Origin: Carnimonas bestiolae
GTDB lineage: Bacteria; Pseudomonadota; Gammaproteobacteria; Pseudomonadales; Halomonadaceae
Reading direction: 5' to 3' (one strand)
DNA: 64,000 nt
Assembly (NCBI RefSeq): GCF_051251125.1
Contig: NZ_JBPCZL010000003.1
Both the position numbers and the translations under genes were made by a program. The notes beneath the pieces were generated by a model. It ran no database searches. It worked only from the letters and a program-made list of their open reading frames with translations, and was not told the origin of the DNA. The first letter of the stretch is position 1; every line of letters starts with the position of its first letter. Shown here piece by piece: positions 61,368-64,000 of the stretch.

Positions 61368-62378
61368 CTAAATCAGCGCTTTCTCACGCAGTTCCATCTT
61401 CATATAGGCGTAATAGATGGGCGCGGCGATCAAACCGCCCAGCCCAAACAGCGTTTCGAACACCAGCATCGCCAGCAGCAGTTCCCAGGCGCGTGCGTGG
61501 ATCGAGCCACCGACAATGCGCGCATTAAAGAAGTACTCGAGCTTGTGCACCACCACCAGATAGACCAGCACAGAAATCGCTACCCATAGCGATACCGACA
61601 GACCGATCACGCAGATGATGGCGTTAGAGATCAAATTACCGACAATCGGCAGCAGCCCGACAATAAAGGTCACGATCACCAGCGTTTTTGCCAGCGGCAA
61701 ATGCACCCCCGCCAGCGGCAGCACCACCAGCAGGAAGACGCCGGTCAGCACGGTGTTAAGCAGCGAGATGCGAATCTGTGCAAACACAATCTGATGGAAA
61801 GCCGCCGCGAGGCGATTAACGCGGCGATAGAGCGCTGCGGCCAGCGGCTTCATGTTTTCTTCGGAAGGAGAAGGCACCAGCGCGATCACGGCCCCCAGCA
61901 CCATGCCCAGCAGCACTTTCACAAACAGATGCACCGCGCCGGTGCCCCAGGTTTTCAGCTCGCTGGTGTGGTCGTGCAGCAACTGCTTCAACAAGCTGTG
62001 AAAATCGTCCGCCGAACTGGGCAAGTAGCGTGTTAACACGTTGGGCAACTGACGACGCGCCTGCTCAACCACGTCGAGCAGCATGTTAGTGAGGCGCGCA
62101 GGGTTATTCACTTCATGCAGCACCAGCGAGAACGCCCCCACCACCAGAATCGACAGCCCGCCCAAAATGATGAGGGTCAGCAGCGCCACCGTGATTGCGC
62201 GAGCGAAGCGGTAAGAGATCAACCGCTCTACCATCGGCGTAAGCGCATTAATCAGCTCAAACACCAGTAGCCCCGCCAGCATGGGTGCCAGCAGCTTGAA
62301 CGGCAGCAATAGAATCAGAGACACCGCAGCGATAATCAAACTGGCTAATTCAGTGCGCGACACCGTTATGTTTTTCAT
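61368..62378 (-). CDS. AI-2E family transporter (PerM/YdiK-like)
   Basis: 336 residues with seven or eight membrane segments. The family signature FIVGLLPIVGNLISNAIICVIGL is near the middle and the C-terminal block has VVHKLEYFFNARIVGGSIHARAWELLLAMLVFETLFGLGGLIAAPIYYAY. Members include autoinducer-2 exporters and Na+/H+ antiporters, so the substrate is open. The start MKNITVSRTELA is chosen; an ATG four codons upstream is possible. Confidence 0.88.
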   Translation of the reverse strand: MKNITVSRTELASLIIAAVSLILLLPFKLLAPMLAGLLVFELINALTPMVERLISYRFARAITVALLTLIILGGLSILVVGAFSLVLHEVNNPARLTNMLLDVVEQARRQLPNVLTRYLPSSADDFHSLLKQLLHDHTSELKTWGTGAVHLFVKVLLGMVLGAVIALVPSPSEENMKPLAAALYRRVNRLAAAFHQIVFAQIRISLLNTVLTGVFLLVVLPLAGVHLPLAKTLVIVTFIVGLLPIVGNLISNAIICVIGLSVSLWVAISVLVYLVVVHKLEYFFNARIVGGSIHARAWELLLAMLVFETLFGLGGLIAAPIYYAYMKMELREKALI

Positions 62379-62679
62379 AATCACCCACATTCAGCAACCG
62401 CTCGGCGGTCGATAGCAATAAGGCTTAACAGAGCGCGCAGTGTAGCCCCTCACCGCAATAAATCGAACTGCTTTTTCGTCATCCCTCAACGCGACACGCC
62501 ATACCGTTTGCTTATCGCTTCACGCAATTTTCCGCCGCGCGTAACTGAGCGGCCAAAGACTGTGACGGAGGACGACTGAAACGCGTATAATCGGAGCCAT
62601 TTTCCGCTGCGGCTAGCGCCTTTACGGTGTCTTGCGCAGTCACGCTATTAGTCATTCACCATCACATTTGAGCCGCTAC
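62379..62679. other. Divergent region between the AI-2E permease and valS
   Basis: 301 bases holding the valS promoter and leader; nothing else recognised. Confidence 0.4.
62562..62591 (+). promoter_or_regulatory. Promoter of valS
   Basis: GTGACG, 18 bases, consensus TATAAT (62586-62591), ~90 bases before the ATG. Confidence 0.55.
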
Positions 62680-64000
62680 ATGGAACCGATGGATAAAACC
62701 TACTCCCCCAATGAGCTGGAAGAGCGCTGGTATCAGCGTTGGGAACAGCAGGGCCTATTTGCGCCCGCTGGTCATGGCACGCCCTTTTCGCTAATGATTC
62801 CGCCCCCCAACGTGACCGGCAGCCTGCACATGGGCCACGGTTTCGGCATGACGCTGATGGATACCCTGGTGCGCTTCAAGCGCATGCAGGGGTATAACAC
62901 CCTGTGGCAGCCCGGCACCGACCACGCCGGTATCGCTACTCAGATGCTGGTCGAGCGCAAGGTGCAGGCCGAGGAAGGCAAAACCCGCCACGATTTGGGC
63001 CGCGATGCATTCATCGACAAGGTGTGGGAATGGAAGGAAGAGTCCGGCGGCAACATTAGCCGCCAGCTGCGCCGACTGGGCGGCAGCCCCGATTGGTCGC
63101 GCGAGCGCTTCACCATGGACGATGGTCTGCAGAATGCGGTCAAGGAAGCCTTCGTGCGGCTGCACGAGGATGGCCTCATCTATCGTGGCAAGCGCCTGGT
63201 CAACTGGGACCCGGTACTGAATACCGCCATTTCCGATCTCGAAGTCGAGAACAAGGAAGTGGCCGGCCATATGTGGCACTTCAAGTATCCGCTGTCGGGC
63301 GGCGAAACCTACGAATACATCGAGCGCGACGCCGACGGCAACATTACCAAGCGCGAAACCCGCGACTACATCTCGATCGCTACCACCCGTCCCGAAACCA
63401 TGCTGGGCGATGGCGCGATTGCGGTGCACCCTTCCGACCAGCGCTACGCGCCGCTGGTGGGCAAACTGTGTGAGATTCCGGTTGGCCCCAAAGCGCTGCG
63501 CCGCCAGATTCCCATCATCACCGACGAACACCCCGACCCGACCTTCGGCTCCGGTGCGGTGAAGATTACCGGCGCTCACGACTTCAACGACCACGAGGTC
63601 GCCAAGCGCCATCAGCTGCCCATGTACGAATTAATGGACCTAAGCGGCCACATGCGCAGCGATGGGCTCTCCTATGAAGAGAGCGCGGCGGTTGCTACCG
63701 CCATCGCTCAAGGCAGCGATAGCCGCAGCGACGTGAGCACCATCAACCTGGTGCCGGATGAGTTTCGCGGTCTCGATCGCTTTGAAGCGCGCCAGCGCGT
63801 GGTCGAGGCCGTTACCGGCGAAGGGCTGGCGGTGCTCAACGATGATGGCGAGCCGCTGGTCGAGAACAAAACCATCATGCAGCCGTTCGGCGATCGCTCT
63901 GGCACCGTTATCGAGCCACTGCTAACGGCGCAGTGGTTTGTGTCGATCAAACCGCTGGCCGAGCCAGCCATCAAGGCGGTGGAAAACGGCGATATCAAAT
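62680..64000 (+). CDS. valS: Valyl-tRNA synthetase, N-terminal part (runs off window)
   Basis: About 440 of ~950 residues. Class I: the HIGH-type site is PPPNVTGSLHMGHGFG, followed by GTDHAGIATQMLVERK, WEWKEESGGNISRQLRRLGGSPDW and NWDPVLNTAISDLEVE. The editing domain has ATTRPETMLGDGAIAVHP and KITGAHDFNDHEVAKRH. The KMSKS part is beyond the window. ATG at 62680; a second ATG three codons on (MDKTYSPNELE) matches E. coli MEKTYNPQDIE and may be the true start. Confidence 0.96.
   Translation, partial: MEPMDKTYSPNELEERWYQRWEQQGLFAPAGHGTPFSLMIPPPNVTGSLHMGHGFGMTLMDTLVRFKRMQGYNTLWQPGTDHAGIATQMLVERKVQAEEGKTRHDLGRDAFIDKVWEWKEESGGNISRQLRRLGGSPDWSRERFTMDDGLQNAVKEAFVRLHEDGLIYRGKRLVNWDPVLNTAISDLEVENKEVAGHMWHFKYPLSGGETYEYIERDADGNITKRETRDYISIATTRPETMLGDGAIAVHPSDQRYAPLVGKLCEIPVGPKALRRQIPIITDEHPDPTFGSGAVKITGAHDFNDHEVAKRHQLPMYELMDLSGHMRSDGLSYEESAAVATAIAQGSDSRSDVSTINLVPDEFRGLDRFEARQRVVEAVTGEGLAVLNDDGEPLVENKTIMQPFGDRSGTVIEPLLTAQWFVSIKPLAEPAIKAVENGDIK

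Noticed and set aside
62791..63612. 273-codon antisense frame within valS
   Set aside because: valS synthetase motifs are continuous on the plus strand; the antisense frame is a codon-bias shadow.

Overview
This window reads as a chromosomal segment of a gammaproteobacterium. The conserved gene strings queA-tgt-yajC-secDF-suhB-trmJ-iscR, ndk-rlmN-pilF-rodZ-hisS-yfgM-bamB-der, hemF-tsaC-dprA // def-fmt-rsmB and lptGF // pepA-holC-valS, and the high-GC coding style, point to the Oceanospirillales and most likely Halomonadaceae. That placement is an inference from gene content and order; no rRNA gene is present to settle it.

Layout. 1-3632 (minus): a small operon of an FAD/NAD(P)-binding protein, a GNAT acetyltransferase, an MFS transporter and the start of an argininosuccinate-lyase-like enzyme, probably an accessory biosynthesis/export locus. 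3633-5652: a hicAB toxin-antitoxin pair between two copies of a ~450-bp, non-coding, hairpin-rich repeat with inverted ends. 5653-6876: a Tat-exported oxalate decarboxylase. 7379-7465: tRNA-Leu(CAA). 7633-26645: a long housekeeping stretch (tRNA queuosine synthesis, Sec export, suhB, Fe-S assembly, type IV pilus and cell-shape factors, HisRS, outer-membrane assembly, the Der GTPase). 26833-29043: PepSY and His-rich DUF2946 membrane proteins. 29494-38125: a DUF815 ATPase, aroE, a DinB-fold protein, hemF, tsaC, dprA, def, fmt, rsmB. 38218-43080: an ArgD-type aminotransferase and a SitABCD-type Mn/Fe importer. 43466-46809: nicotinate salvage (pncB), a nicotinamidase-like protein and dodecin. 47088-51722: trkA, a type-B ribosomal protein L31, a monooxygenase, a DTW-domain protein, a BASS transporter, a sirtuin. 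52143-55910: exported catalase with an ankyrin partner, tcdA, DUF1653. 56047-64000: lptG/lptF, pepA, an SDR, holC, an AI-2E-type permease and the first part of valS.

The most interesting signals are not new enzymes. (i) The paired structured elements around hicAB carry the same ordered series of four hairpins. (ii) SuhB has lost metal ligands of the inositol-phosphatase site, yet its leader carries a consensus boxA, suggesting it survives as a Nus factor that controls its own synthesis. (iii) A nicotinamidase homologue has lost both the catalytic Cys and Lys. (iv) A Zur-box-like palindrome lies on the promoter of the type-B L31 gene. (v) Intrinsic-terminator hairpins sit directly upstream of the sitA and argD start codons. 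(vi) Several conserved neighbourhoods lack expected members (iscU/hscBA/fdx, ispG, the LysM gene next to dprA). Start codons were re-chosen from Shine-Dalgarno spacing and family lengths wherever the longest open frame ran upstream.
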